Shown piece after piece: positions 1 to 8,770 of a stretch of 64,000 nucleotides of DNA. Position 1 is the first letter of the stretch. The number at the start of each line of letters is the position of its first letter. The DNA lies in the NCBI RefSeq assembly GCF_003646465.1, contig NZ_QZEX01000002.1, positions 679,837 to 743,836 on the forward strand, written 5' to 3'. This DNA comes from Chachezhania antarctica (GTDB lineage Bacteria > Pseudomonadota > Alphaproteobacteria > Rhodobacterales > Rhodobacteraceae). A program made the position numbers and the translations under genes. The notes under the pieces are model-generated. The model was not told the origin of the DNA, ran no database searches, and was given only the letters and a program-made list of their open reading frames with translations.

Positions 1-345
1 TTCTGGCGGCCGCACCCGGATCGGTGCGCGGGGCCGGTGAAGCTCCACCATACCCATGGCTGGACAGACGCCACGGTGCCGCTCGAAGGCCGCTACCTGC
101 GGAACGGCCAGTGGCAGCAAGGGGATATCTTCGCCGGTCTGGAAATCTTCCGCGCGTCCAACGCCTGCCCCACCGAAACGGCCGACAGCTTCGATATGAC
201 CGAACCCTTCTGGCGCCGAAGCTGGACGGTCTGCGCAGACGGATCGGCGCTCGAACTCGCGCTTCATCCCGGGGGCCACATGATACCGCCGGGATGGGCC
301 GACATGGCCATCGACTGGTTCGAAGCGCACATGCCCGAAAGCTGA
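1..345 (+). CDS. PHB-depolymerase/LpqC-like alpha/beta-hydrolase, C-terminal part
   Basis: The reading frame is open from the first base of the window, so this is the 3' end of a gene that starts upstream. The visible 114 residues carry the late part of an esterase of the polyhydroxybutyrate depolymerase (LpqC-like) family. HTHGWTDATVPLEGR contains the D-x-x-V-P turn where the catalytic aspartate usually lies, and GGHMIPPGW holds the expected catalytic histidine. The protein ends in an amphipathic helix (MAIDWFEAHM). The nucleophile-serine region is outside the window, so substrate class (PHB oligomer, feruloyl ester or other) cannot be decided. A nested inverted repeat begins three bases after the stop. 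Confidence 0.75.
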   Translation, partial: FWRPHPDRCAGPVKLHHTHGWTDATVPLEGRYLRNGQWQQGDIFAGLEIFRASNACPTETADSFDMTEPFWRRSWTVCADGSALELALHPGGHMIPPGWADMAIDWFEAHMPES

Positions 346-347
346 GC

Positions 348-434
348 CCGGACCGCGCCCGCTGGCGGCAAGGAGGATCGCGGAACGCGATCCGACGAGG
401 GTGGGCGGGCGGGCCGCCAGCGGGCGCGGCCCGG
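348..434. terminator. Nested inverted repeat between convergent genes (probable bidirectional terminator)
   Basis: Two 22-base arms (348-369 and 413-434) are inverted copies with a single mismatch. The interval between them contains a second perfect hairpin, GGATCGCG-GAA-CGCGATCC (375-393). The element fills the gap between the plus-strand hydrolase stop and the minus-strand opgH stop. Its symmetry would terminate or stabilise transcripts from both sides. There is no clear T tract, so an extragenic-palindrome role is also possible. Confidence 0.6.
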
Positions 435-443
435 GCGGGACGC

Positions 444-2330
444 CTATTCCGCCGGCTGCACGACTGCCGGACGTTCCAGCATGGCCTTCAGCTCACCGCG
501 ATAGATCCGAGCCGTGCGGGTGACGGCCGGTTCGCGATAATCCTCGCGCGTGCCCATCCACGACCGGGCGCGCCCGGCCAGCGACAGGCCGCTCAGCGCC
601 GAGAGCGGGATGGCCAGCGCAAGGCTGATCGCGATCGGGATCAACCACGGTGTTACCACGCCGATCAGGATGCCCAGCGTCAGGGCCACGCCGCTGACAG
701 TTTCCAGCGCGTGGCAGATCGCAAGCGTCCGCAACCCGTATTGCCCGCCGTCGCGCGCCTGAGGGGCCCAGCCCTGCTGCAGCCCGAACACGATCCGGAA
801 GACGGCGATCATCTGCTGCACCATCAGGATCGGCGCATAAAGGATCGAAAGAATGATCTCCGACACCAGCGCCAGGCCGAACCGACCAGCCCCGCCAAAT
901 GCACCGAAGCTCGCGCCCGACAGCGGCACCGCCACGATGCCCAGAAGCTTGGGCGCCAGCAGCATCGCGTACATCAGCACGATGATCAGCACGTGCCGGC
1001 CCTCAGTCATCTCGGGCCAGACCGGACGCAGGGGGTTCGTCTCGCTGAAATAGCTCAGCACGCTCGCCTCTTCGCTCGGGCCGATCAGCGCCCACATCAG
1101 AAGAAGCGCGAACCAGATCGGGGACATGAGGTAACCGATCGCCCCGTTGAACAGGTGGAAGCGCGACATGCCGCGGAACCCGCGCGTCGCCAGAAGGTTC
1201 AGGTGCTGCAGGTTGCCCTGGCACCAGCGCCGGTCGCGGCGGATGTGATCGATCAGCGTGGCGGGCGTTTCCTCGTAGGAACCCTTGATCCGCGGCAGGA
1301 ACCGGACCGACCAGCCGGCCCGGCGCAAAAGCCCCGCCTCGACGAAATCGTGGCTCATGATCAGCGCCGTCCGTCCGCCGCGTCTCTGCAGGTGCGGCAG
1401 CCCGGCCGAGGCCGCGAAGGCCCGCGTGCGGATGATCGCGTTGTGGCCCCAGTAGTTGCCCTCGCCCCCGCTCCAGCTTGCCACGCCTTCCGCCAGTGCG
1501 GCGCCGTAGACGCCGTTGGCGAATTGCTGCATCCGGCCGAAGACGCTGTGCGCCCCGATCAACTGAGGGAAGGACTGGATCAGCCCCGCGCCCGGGTCGG
1601 CCGCCAGCGCATCGCTCAGACGCACGATCGCACGGCCCGTCATCAGGCTGTCGGCATCCAGCACCAGCATCGCGTCCCAGGCGCCGCCCCAGCCGCGCAC
1701 CCAGTCGGCAATGTTGCCGACCTTGCGGTCCGTGTTCTCGGCCCGCCGACGATAGTAGAGCTGCGCGCCTTCGGGCAGGGTCGCGCGCACGGCCTCGACC
1801 GCCGCCTGTTCGGAGACGGCAATCGCCTCGTCCCGCGTGTCGGACAGGATGAAGAGCGCGTATTCATGCCCCCCGCCCCGCCGGCGCAGTTCCTCCAGCA
1901 TCGACCGCGCGTTGCCCAGAATGTACCACGGCACCTCGTTGTAGACCGGCATCAGCAGCGCGACCTTCAGCGGCCGGGCCGGGCCTTGCGGGGCCGGCAT
2001 CGCCTCTTTGCGCGTCAGGCGGAACAGGCCCAGCAGGACGGTGCTGACGGTCAGGCTGATCCAGAAGAAGTTGAAGGCGATCAGCGTCACCAGCCCGGTT
2101 TCCATCGCCGCCATGCCGTCGTCGCCGAACCAGCCCACCATCAGCCACACCAAGCCCGCCGTCGCCGCCAGCGCCGGACCGAAGGCCAGAAGCCGCCAGA
2201 GCACAGCTGTACGGGGCACGTCGCCAAGGGGCGCCGCCCCGTCGCGGAAAACGGACTGGAAGTTCTGTGCCGGCATCTCCAACGGAGACGCGTCAGGCAT
2301 CACGCAAAGATCTCGGGTCACGATGTCCAC
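444..2330 (-). CDS. opgH: Glucans biosynthesis glucosyltransferase OpgH (MdoH)
   Basis: This inner-membrane family 2 glucosyltransferase makes the beta-1,2-linked glucan backbone of osmoregulated periplasmic glucans from UDP-glucose. The 628-residue protein has N-terminal membrane segments and a cytoplasmic GT-A domain with the nucleotide-binding start LLMPVYNEV, the D-x-D-type VLDADS and the acceptor-loop motif DRRWCQGN. Several C-terminal membrane segments follow. It is shorter than the E. coli protein of about 850 residues, mainly at the N terminus. Its start overlaps the end of opgG by 13 bases, so the two are translationally coupled. It is the last gene of an opgC-opgG-opgH series. Confidence 0.95.
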   Translation of the reverse strand: MDIVTRDLCVMPDASPLEMPAQNFQSVFRDGAAPLGDVPRTAVLWRLLAFGPALAATAGLVWLMVGWFGDDGMAAMETGLVTLIAFNFFWISLTVSTVLLGLFRLTRKEAMPAPQGPARPLKVALLMPVYNEVPWYILGNARSMLEELRRRGGGHEYALFILSDTRDEAIAVSEQAAVEAVRATLPEGAQLYYRRRAENTDRKVGNIADWVRGWGGAWDAMLVLDADSLMTGRAIVRLSDALAADPGAGLIQSFPQLIGAHSVFGRMQQFANGVYGAALAEGVASWSGGEGNYWGHNAIIRTRAFAASAGLPHLQRRGGRTALIMSHDFVEAGLLRRAGWSVRFLPRIKGSYEETPATLIDHIRRDRRWCQGNLQHLNLLATRGFRGMSRFHLFNGAIGYLMSPIWFALLLMWALIGPSEEASVLSYFSETNPLRPVWPEMTEGRHVLIIVLMYAMLLAPKLLGIVAVPLSGASFGAFGGAGRFGLALVSEIILSILYAPILMVQQMIAVFRIVFGLQQGWAPQARDGGQYGLRTLAICHALETVSGVALTLGILIGVVTPWLIPIAISLALAIPLSALSGLSLAGRARSWMGTREDYREPAVTRTARIYRGELKAMLERPAVVQPAE

Positions 2331-3832
2331 CGATAAAGCCAGATTTCAGAGATATTTTCCCCGTTTCGACGCAACTGCGCGCGCATTTCTGCGGCCGTCC
2401 GGTCACCGGGTTCGTATGAGAACGCCAGACGCAAGCCCCCTGTCACGGGGTTGCGCTGAAGAATTGGCGGGTTGAGTTCGATATGGGGAGAGGAGACGTG
2501 AATGTCTATGTCCTCCAGATCACCTTCGTGCATCGGGTGCGGTTCGAACTCGATCACGGCAAGCTGCTTGCCGTCGAAATCCCTTCCCATGAGCGTGTTG
2601 GCCACCCGCGGCAGACCGCCTTCGCCAGGCGCCTTCCGGCCCCAGGTCAAGCGGTAGGACAGATCGGTACGGGACCCGGCCGCCAACGGTTCGGTCGGGC
2701 GCCAGTAGGCAACGATGTTGTCGTAGATCTCGCGATCTGCCGGAATCTCCACCAGCCGCACCACGCCCGCGCCCCAATCCCCCATGGGTTCGACCCAGAG
2801 AGAGGGGCGATTGTGATAAAGCGCCTCGAAATCGGCGAAATCGTCCAGATCGCGGGCGCGTTGCATAAGGCCGAACCCTTTCGGGTTTTCGTCCACGAAG
2901 GACGACACCTGCAATTCGCGCGGGTTGGACAGCGGCCGCCAGATCGTCTCGCCCACGCCGTTCTTCATCAACAGCCCGTCGCTGTCGTGAACCGCGGGGC
3001 GGAAATCGTCGAAGCGCGACCGGTCCTTTTCGTCGAACAGGAACATCGAGGTCAGGGGCGCGATGCCCACATGCTCCAGATCCTCGCGCGGGAACAGCGT
3101 CGCCTGAATGTCTATCACCGCCGCCTCGCCGGGCGAGATGTCGAACCGGTAGGCGCCGGAGACGGATGGGCTGTCCAGAAGCGCATGCACGACGACGTCG
3201 CGCTGTTCCGCATCGGGCCGTTCGATCCAGAAATGGGTGAAGTCCGGGAACTCCTCGCCTTCCGGGTCGCCGGTGTTCAACGCGAGGCCACGGGCCGACA
3301 GGCCATAGGTCTGGCCCACGCCGATGGCGCGGAAGTAGCTGGCCCCCTGGAAAACGGCGTATTCCGTCTTCTTGCCGGGAACATCGAGGAAGGTCCGCAG
3401 CCGCAGGCCGGAATAGCCCAGCGTCTCGTCGACCGGCAGGTCGGGAAGCGCCACGTGGTCGTAGATCTTGAACTTGTCCATCTCGAACGGCACCGGCAGG
3501 GCCATGCCATTCATGACCTCGAACACCTGAACCGACCGCGGGAAGTAAAGCCCGGGCGCGAAGAAATCGACCTCGTAGGACGACGGGCTTTCCCGCCACA
3601 TCGCCTTCTTGGTGTCGAACTGCATCGCCCGGTACTGATCGTAGGTCAGCGTCTGCCATGCCTCGGGCACCATCGGCCGGGCCTTGTACCTCTTCTTGGA
3701 AAGCGCCTCGGCCAACGCGATGACCTGCTCGTGCGAGAACGGCTCGCCCTCCGCATGCGCACGTCGCGAAAATGCCGGCTGCGCGGCAGCCGCCGCCAGC
3801 GCGGCCATGAAGACGCGTCGTGTTACAGTCAT
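2318..3832 (-). CDS. opgG: Periplasmic glucan biosynthesis protein OpgG/OpgD (MdoG family)
   Basis: This periplasmic protein is needed for synthesis or branching of osmoregulated periplasmic glucans. The 504-residue protein begins with a twin-arginine signal (TRRVFMAALAA followed by AHA), so Tat export is likely. That is the export route of OpgD, while OpgG classically uses Sec, so OpgD is a fair alternative name. The body has typical MdoG features, such as FAPGLYFPRSVQVF near the N terminus and FWIERP in mid-protein. The ATG at 3832 overlaps the opgC stop as ATGA and is preferred over an upstream in-frame codon that would add six residues. Confidence 0.92.
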   Translation of the reverse strand: MTVTRRVFMAALAAAAAQPAFSRRAHAEGEPFSHEQVIALAEALSKKRYKARPMVPEAWQTLTYDQYRAMQFDTKKAMWRESPSSYEVDFFAPGLYFPRSVQVFEVMNGMALPVPFEMDKFKIYDHVALPDLPVDETLGYSGLRLRTFLDVPGKKTEYAVFQGASYFRAIGVGQTYGLSARGLALNTGDPEGEEFPDFTHFWIERPDAEQRDVVVHALLDSPSVSGAYRFDISPGEAAVIDIQATLFPREDLEHVGIAPLTSMFLFDEKDRSRFDDFRPAVHDSDGLLMKNGVGETIWRPLSNPRELQVSSFVDENPKGFGLMQRARDLDDFADFEALYHNRPSLWVEPMGDWGAGVVRLVEIPADREIYDNIVAYWRPTEPLAAGSRTDLSYRLTWGRKAPGEGGLPRVANTLMGRDFDGKQLAVIEFEPHPMHEGDLEDIDIHVSSPHIELNPPILQRNPVTGGLRLAFSYEPGDRTAAEMRAQLRRNGENISEIWLYRWTS

Positions 3833-5085
3833 GCCTTGCGCCCCCGCCAAGGTTGGGATTTGAACCAGCTGGCCAGATAGGCCACGCCTATTAACAACCC
3901 AAATCCGATTAAGTTCCCTGCCGTTACAACCGCGAAGGAACGCCCCAGCTGATCGAACGTCATGCCGATCAGCTGGGCGATGGCCATCGAGAACACGAAA
4001 ACCGCCAAGGACTGCTGCCCGACCTTAACGATCTGCACCATCAGCCAGCGCCAGATGCGCGCGCCGAAACCGTCGCCCGTGGCGTGCAAACGATGCCCGC
4101 CATCACCCACGGCCGCGTACGCCAGGTACGCTATGGCCAGGAAATGCAGGTATCTGAGCAACCCGAACTCGGTCTTGTCGCGCAGTTCGGCCGTCAGCGG
4201 ATAGGTCGACCGGATCCAGTCGCCCAGGCCCTGGTGGCCCGCTTCGACCCACAGGAAAACCTTCCACGCTCCGAAGGGCGCGCCAAGGATCAGGAAGGCG
4301 ATCGACAGCCAGATCAGGCCGGCGGAAATCCGCGGGGCCGGCAGCCATCCGCGCATGAAAGCGAAACCGGTGAAGAACAGAAGCTGCCAGGCGAACGGGT
4401 TGAAGAACCACTGCCTGTCCGACCATGGCTCGGCCGGAAGGGGAAACATGCCGAAATTCGCGGCCAGCCAGATCGCGACGGATGTCGCCATCGCAGCCGC
4501 TACGCCAACACGCATGACGATGAACATCAGAACAGGCATCAATGCCAGAACACCCAGATACATCGGCAAAATGTCGAAGTAATTCGGCACATATGTCAGC
4601 GTGAAGAGCGCTACAATATTCTTCTCGGGCGCTTCGAAGAAATGTTGGAGGTTCAGGGCGTCGACATAGCTCTTGTCGAAGTTCGCATAAAGGTCGATCG
4701 CGGCCATCGACATGGCAACAAAGAAGAAAAGCCCGATATGCGCCCAGTAGACCTGCCAGAGGCGATAGGCAGTCCGGGCCGTGCCCATCGCCCATCCGCG
4801 GTTCAGAAACGCCCCGCCGAAGGCAATGGCCGAGGCCATGCCGGAACAGAAGACGAAGATTTCGGTCGCGTCCGAGAATCCGAATCGGGCGGGGATCCAG
4901 TTGGCCCACGGGTCGTAGGGAATATGCGCGATCAGAATGATGAACATCGCGATGCCGCGCGCCACGTCCAGGCGCAAGTCACGGGTGGTGACAGTCGCGG
5001 TTTCAGCGGGTCTGCCCGGGGATCGTGGGACCGTAGCGAAATCTCGATCGGGGGTAGCAGAGGTCATGGGCAGTTGTCCGGCCAT
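3829..5085 (-). CDS. opgC: OpgC membrane protein (succinyltransferase-type acyltransferase for periplasmic glucans)
   Basis: This is a polytopic inner-membrane protein of the OpgC/acyltransferase-3-like family, which in other alphaproteobacteria succinylates periplasmic glucans. The 418-residue protein has a short charged N terminus, then RLDVARGIAMFIILIAHIPYD, a typical OpgC opening in the first membrane helix, and about ten hydrophobic segments. In Rhodobacter sphaeroides, opgC is part of the opgGIHC operon. Here it comes first and couples into opgG by an ATGA overlap. The start is uncertain: ATG at 5085 and ATG at 5067 both lack a convincing ribosome-binding site. It lies 23 bases downstream of the TPR gene on the same strand. 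Confidence 0.9.
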   Translation of the reverse strand: MAGQLPMTSATPDRDFATVPRSPGRPAETATVTTRDLRLDVARGIAMFIILIAHIPYDPWANWIPARFGFSDATEIFVFCSGMASAIAFGGAFLNRGWAMGTARTAYRLWQVYWAHIGLFFFVAMSMAAIDLYANFDKSYVDALNLQHFFEAPEKNIVALFTLTYVPNYFDILPMYLGVLALMPVLMFIVMRVGVAAAMATSVAIWLAANFGMFPLPAEPWSDRQWFFNPFAWQLLFFTGFAFMRGWLPAPRISAGLIWLSIAFLILGAPFGAWKVFLWVEAGHQGLGDWIRSTYPLTAELRDKTEFGLLRYLHFLAIAYLAYAAVGDGGHRLHATGDGFGARIWRWLMVQIVKVGQQSLAVFVFSMAIAQLIGMTFDQLGRSFAVVTAGNLIGFGLLIGVAYLASWFKSQPWRGRKA

Positions 5086-5108
5086 TTTTAGTGTTGTCTG
5101 TGGCCAGT

Positions 5109-6479
5109 TTACTCTGCGGGGACACGCTGCCGCGTTGCGGCATCGCGTCCTGACGCGATCAGTGCGCGGCGCGCCGCCGAATAGCCATCCTCGTGCCCGC
5201 CCCGGTTGCGGCGGCGGTCGTCCAGCAGCGTCTCGGTCGCGTCCAGCAGGCCTGCGCGCAGGCCCGCGTCGATGGTGATGCGTTCGAAAACGTCCCGCTG
5301 GGCATGGCTTCCGCCTGCCAGTTGCATCGTCTCCCGCGCGCGCACCAGATGCCCGAAAGCGTCGGCATAGTTTCCGTCGCCGAAAGCCTCCAGGCCCAGG
5401 GCGGCCGGCACGCCGGGCTGCGCCATCCGCCGCGACATCACGCAGTCCGCGCGGTTCGCATCGCTGTGGAGGCGGCCCAGCAGATCGGCCACCGCGCCAT
5501 CGCGCCCGCCTCGGGTCAGCGCCATCAGGTAATGCAGGTCGGCGAAGATCAGGCAGCCGTCCTCGGTCCGTTCCGCGCTCAGGTCCGCCAGTTCATCCCA
5601 ACGGGCGCCCACATCCACGCCGTTCAGTTCCAGCCGCATCAGCAGCGACGTGGCGTTCGAGATATCGCGGTGATCGTCGGTCCGGTCCTTGCGGATCTCG
5701 CGGTCGTAAAGCTCCAGCACCGTCTCGGTTCGGCCCAGGTCCAGCAGCATCAGCGCCTTGTGCCACGACACGTGGTAGCGAAAATTGTTGCAATGCGCCC
5801 AGGCGGCCTCGCGCCCGGACAGCCAGTCGAGCCCGCGCGACGCGTTCCCGGTCATGTCATGGACATGCGCCACCGCATGCAGGCCCCATGCATCGTCGCT
5901 TGCCATCCAGAGCGCCTGTCGACCGGCGATCTCGGCCTGCAGGTAGGCGCCGGTTTCCTCCAGCGCGAAGGCCTGGCAGCCCAGCAGGTAGCCGCGCCCG
6001 GGGTGATCCGGCGCATAAGCCGGCAGGACCCGTTCGATCGACGCACGCATCCCCGGCCCGTCCCCCAGCACGAACCGGATCGCGTGACCCAGTTTCATCG
6101 CCAGCGTGTCGTCGGGCTGCAAGGTCAGCACCCCCTCGAACCGCTCGACCGCTTTCTCCGGCCGGTCCGCCATCCAGTCGGCCAGCGCCTCGATATAGGG
6201 GGCCTCGTTGGGCAAAGGCGCCGTCCGCGCCGCCGCCGCCCGCGCGTTGCGCAGCGCGTCGCCGGCATCGGCGATCAGTTCGCGGCGGCCCAGCAGAAGC
6301 AGGAACAGCCCCTTGATCGCATGGGCCTTGGCAAAATCCGGTTCGGCATCCAGAACCGCCGCCAGATAGGCGGGCGTCGCGGCGGCATGAGACAGGAACC
6401 CCCGCAGCACCCCGTTCCAGTTCTCAAGGGATGTGCCCGAAGGCAGGCTGACAGGTTGCCAGAAGATATCGTGTTCCAT
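5109..6479 (-). CDS. Tetratricopeptide-repeat protein, TTC38-like
   Basis: This 456-residue soluble protein is made almost wholly of helical TPR-like repeats and resembles the TTC38 family of bacterial and animal proteins with no assigned reaction. Recognisable stretches include FAKAHAIKGLFLLLLGRRE near the N terminus, WGLHAVAHVHDMTG and FRYHVSWHKALMLLDLG in the middle. The ATG at 6479 is chosen because GGCGGGA lies just upstream; a TTG start at 6512 would add eleven residues. It is followed 23 bases later by opgC on the same strand and may be co-transcribed with the glucan genes. No functional tie to glucan synthesis is known to me. Confidence 0.8.
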   Translation of the reverse strand: MEHDIFWQPVSLPSGTSLENWNGVLRGFLSHAAATPAYLAAVLDAEPDFAKAHAIKGLFLLLLGRRELIADAGDALRNARAAAARTAPLPNEAPYIEALADWMADRPEKAVERFEGVLTLQPDDTLAMKLGHAIRFVLGDGPGMRASIERVLPAYAPDHPGRGYLLGCQAFALEETGAYLQAEIAGRQALWMASDDAWGLHAVAHVHDMTGNASRGLDWLSGREAAWAHCNNFRYHVSWHKALMLLDLGRTETVLELYDREIRKDRTDDHRDISNATSLLMRLELNGVDVGARWDELADLSAERTEDGCLIFADLHYLMALTRGGRDGAVADLLGRLHSDANRADCVMSRRMAQPGVPAALGLEAFGDGNYADAFGHLVRARETMQLAGGSHAQRDVFERITIDAGLRAGLLDATETLLDDRRRNRGGHEDGYSAARRALIASGRDAATRQRVPAE

Positions 6480-6893
6480 GCCGTTTCCCGCCTTGGGTTT
6501 CGTCCGCGCCAAACAGGCGTTTCATTTATTGCGTAGCAGACGGAGCCCTTGGCCGAAGACCCTATCGACCACGCTCGCGTATTGGTGAAGCGCTGTGTGC
6601 GGTGGCTCGCCAATATCTCGGGGAACCGGCGCCATTTCGCGCATACTGGAAACATTCTCGGGGGCGAAAAATCCACGCCGGGCAATGCGATGCCGACAGC
6701 AGCGCCGGTTTCAGGCGGTTTTTCGCCCCTCCGGACTGCGCAGTTTCACACAACAAGCGAATCGCGCGTGCGCACATGAAACTCTCGCTAAGGGAGAGCC
6801 ACGCGCCCGGGCGTCCAGGCTGGAAACGCCCAGGTTTCAAGCCGCAGGGAGCGCGGGCGGGCCGCCCGCGCGCTTGGCGGAGACTCCGGCCGT
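6480..6893. other. Intergenic region with a strong hairpin
   Basis: No credible gene is seen in these 414 bases between the TPR gene and the thiamine-diphosphate enzyme, both on the minus strand. Near its right end, 22 bases beyond the stop of the enzyme gene, lies a GC-rich palindrome: GCGCGGGCGG at 6851-6860 pairs with 6862-6871. It could terminate the enzyme transcript, but it has no T tract on that strand. The rest should hold the promoter of the TPR-opg genes; I see no clear -35/-10 pair. Confidence 0.5.
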
Positions 6894-8525
6894 TCAGATC
6901 CGCCCGTCGTAACTCCCGCGCTCGATTTCCACCGCGATCACGGTGAACCGGTCGGTCGTCAGCGCATCGGTCAACGCCGCGCGCAAACCGGCCCGATCCC
7001 GGACCGTCACGCCTTCCCCGCCGAAAGCCCGCCCCATGGCCGCGTAATCGTGGCGGGCGAAGTCGACACCGGTATTGGCCATCTGCCGCTGTCTCTGTTT
7101 CAGTTCGATCAGCGCAAGGCTCGCATCGACAAAGACCACGAAGATCGGCGCCAGCCCCATCTCGGCCGCTGTCGCCAGTTCGCCCGCGACCATCAGGAAC
7201 CCGGCATCGCCTGAAAAGCTCACCACCGGCCGATCCGGGCTTGCCAGCTTCAGCCCCATCGCCAGCGGGACCGCGCAGCCCATCGTGCAGAGCCCCGAGG
7301 ATTGCACCAGCGCCTTCGGCTCAGGGCACTCCCACATCTGCGACAGCAGGATCCGATGCGCGCCACTGTCCGCGGTGGCCAGCGTGTCCGCGGGCAACAC
7401 CGCCCGCGCTTCCTCGATGGCGGCGGCCGGTCCCCAGTCATCCCCGGCCGTAAAGGCGCGTCCCAGCGCTGCCTTCACCTCCCCGGGCTCTCCCCCCGAC
7501 CACGTCCGGCGCGCCGGAATACCACTGGCCAGCACTTCCAGCGTTGCCCCGGCATCGGCAACGAGGTTCAGCGAGGCCTGGTGCATGTAATGCGTGTTGG
7601 GCACCGCCGGGATGTCGACGACGCGTTGCACGGCCGGGTCCCAGATCTCGCGCCAGCCGGCACGCATCTCGATCGGATCGTAGCCGATCAGGAAGATCGT
7701 GTCGGCCTGCCGCACAAGCGGCAGCAGGTGCCCGTCGGCCAGCGGCGACAGCCCTGCGCCGCCCAGCGCCAGCGGATGATCTTCAGGCAGAACTCCCTTG
7801 GCCTTGTAGGTCGTGATCGTGGGAATCCCGAAATGTTCGACAAAGGCCCGCGCGATGGACGACCCACCGCCGGTCAGCACATCCAGCCCGATGATCGCCA
7901 GGGGCCGCTCGGCCGTCTGCAACCACTCCCGCGCCTGCGCCAGCGCTGCGCCCGAGGGCTGGACTGGCGCCTCAATCCCCCGCCGCCGCCGGACAACCGG
8001 CGCCGCGGGGGCATCGGCCACGCCGATGGGCACGTCGATATGCACCGGCCCCTGCCGCGGTTCCATCGCGGTGACCACGGCCTTGTCGGCAATCGTGTCG
8101 GCGCCGTCGGCGGTCAGCCGGAAGCTGGCCTTCGTCACCTCGCGGAACACCGCCTGATGATCCAGCACCTGGTGCGTATAGGTCAGCGCCTCGTCCGCGT
8201 CGACGCAGCCGGTCAGCACGATCATCGGCACCCTGTCCTGATGCGCGTTGGCCACCACGTTGACGGCGTTCAGCGCGCCCGGCCCCACCGTCGCGACCAG
8301 CACTGCCGGCGCCCCGTTGCGGTGATGCACACCTTCGGCCATGAACCCGCCCGCGTTCTCGTGCTTGACCAGAACGAAGCGGATGCCCGCCCGCTCCAGC
8401 GCGTCGACGATGGTCAGAACCTCGCCCCCCGGCATGCCGAAGGCATGACGGCAGCCCGCCTCGTAGAGGCGCCGCGCCACGAGGTCGGCGGCGCGCAGGG
8501 TCATGTCGGGGGCCGTGTCGGGCAT
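6894..8525 (-). CDS. Thiamine-diphosphate-dependent enzyme, acetolactate-synthase-like
   Basis: This 543-residue cytoplasmic enzyme of the acetolactate synthase/benzoylformate decarboxylase fold acts on 2-oxo acids through thiamine diphosphate. The N-terminal pyrimidine-binding domain has FGMPGGEVLTIVDAL and KHENAGGFMAEG with the activating glutamate. A central FAD/structural domain follows, then the diphosphate-binding domain with SGDAGFLM. The usual metal-ligand asparagine about 26 residues later appears as valine (FVDASLALIE). The ATG at 8525 has CGGAG ten bases upstream and is preferred over an extension starting at 8564. It stands alone with no small regulatory subunit gene beside it, which argues against a primary ilvB. 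The substrate is unknown. Confidence 0.8.
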   Translation of the reverse strand: MPDTAPDMTLRAADLVARRLYEAGCRHAFGMPGGEVLTIVDALERAGIRFVLVKHENAGGFMAEGVHHRNGAPAVLVATVGPGALNAVNVVANAHQDRVPMIVLTGCVDADEALTYTHQVLDHQAVFREVTKASFRLTADGADTIADKAVVTAMEPRQGPVHIDVPIGVADAPAAPVVRRRRGIEAPVQPSGAALAQAREWLQTAERPLAIIGLDVLTGGGSSIARAFVEHFGIPTITTYKAKGVLPEDHPLALGGAGLSPLADGHLLPLVRQADTIFLIGYDPIEMRAGWREIWDPAVQRVVDIPAVPNTHYMHQASLNLVADAGATLEVLASGIPARRTWSGGEPGEVKAALGRAFTAGDDWGPAAAIEEARAVLPADTLATADSGAHRILLSQMWECPEPKALVQSSGLCTMGCAVPLAMGLKLASPDRPVVSFSGDAGFLMVAGELATAAEMGLAPIFVVFVDASLALIELKQRQRQMANTGVDFARHDYAAMGRAFGGEGVTVRDRAGLRAALTDALTTDRFTVIAVEIERGSYDGRI

Positions 8526-8770
8526 GCGTAGGATCTCCGGAACATGGATGAGGCAGCAAATCACCGCCGCCTGCAGGATGCCGCAGCGCGGCGCCTGCGC
8601 AAAGGAGCTTCACGCCAGTGTGACGGGCCGTGCACATCGGTCGCAGGCCGGACAGGGCGCCGCATCGCGGCGCCCAGGCTTTGAGAAATGTTACCTGAAA
8701 AAGCTCGCGATGTGGCCGGCGCGGCGCTACCAAGTAAGGGAATTCCGGAACCACCCGACAGGATATCGCC

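Noticed and set aside
24..2336. 770-residue plus-strand open frame opposite opgH
   Set aside because: Arg/Gln/His-rich shadow of opgH, as is common in high-GC DNA; no domains and no ribosome-binding site.
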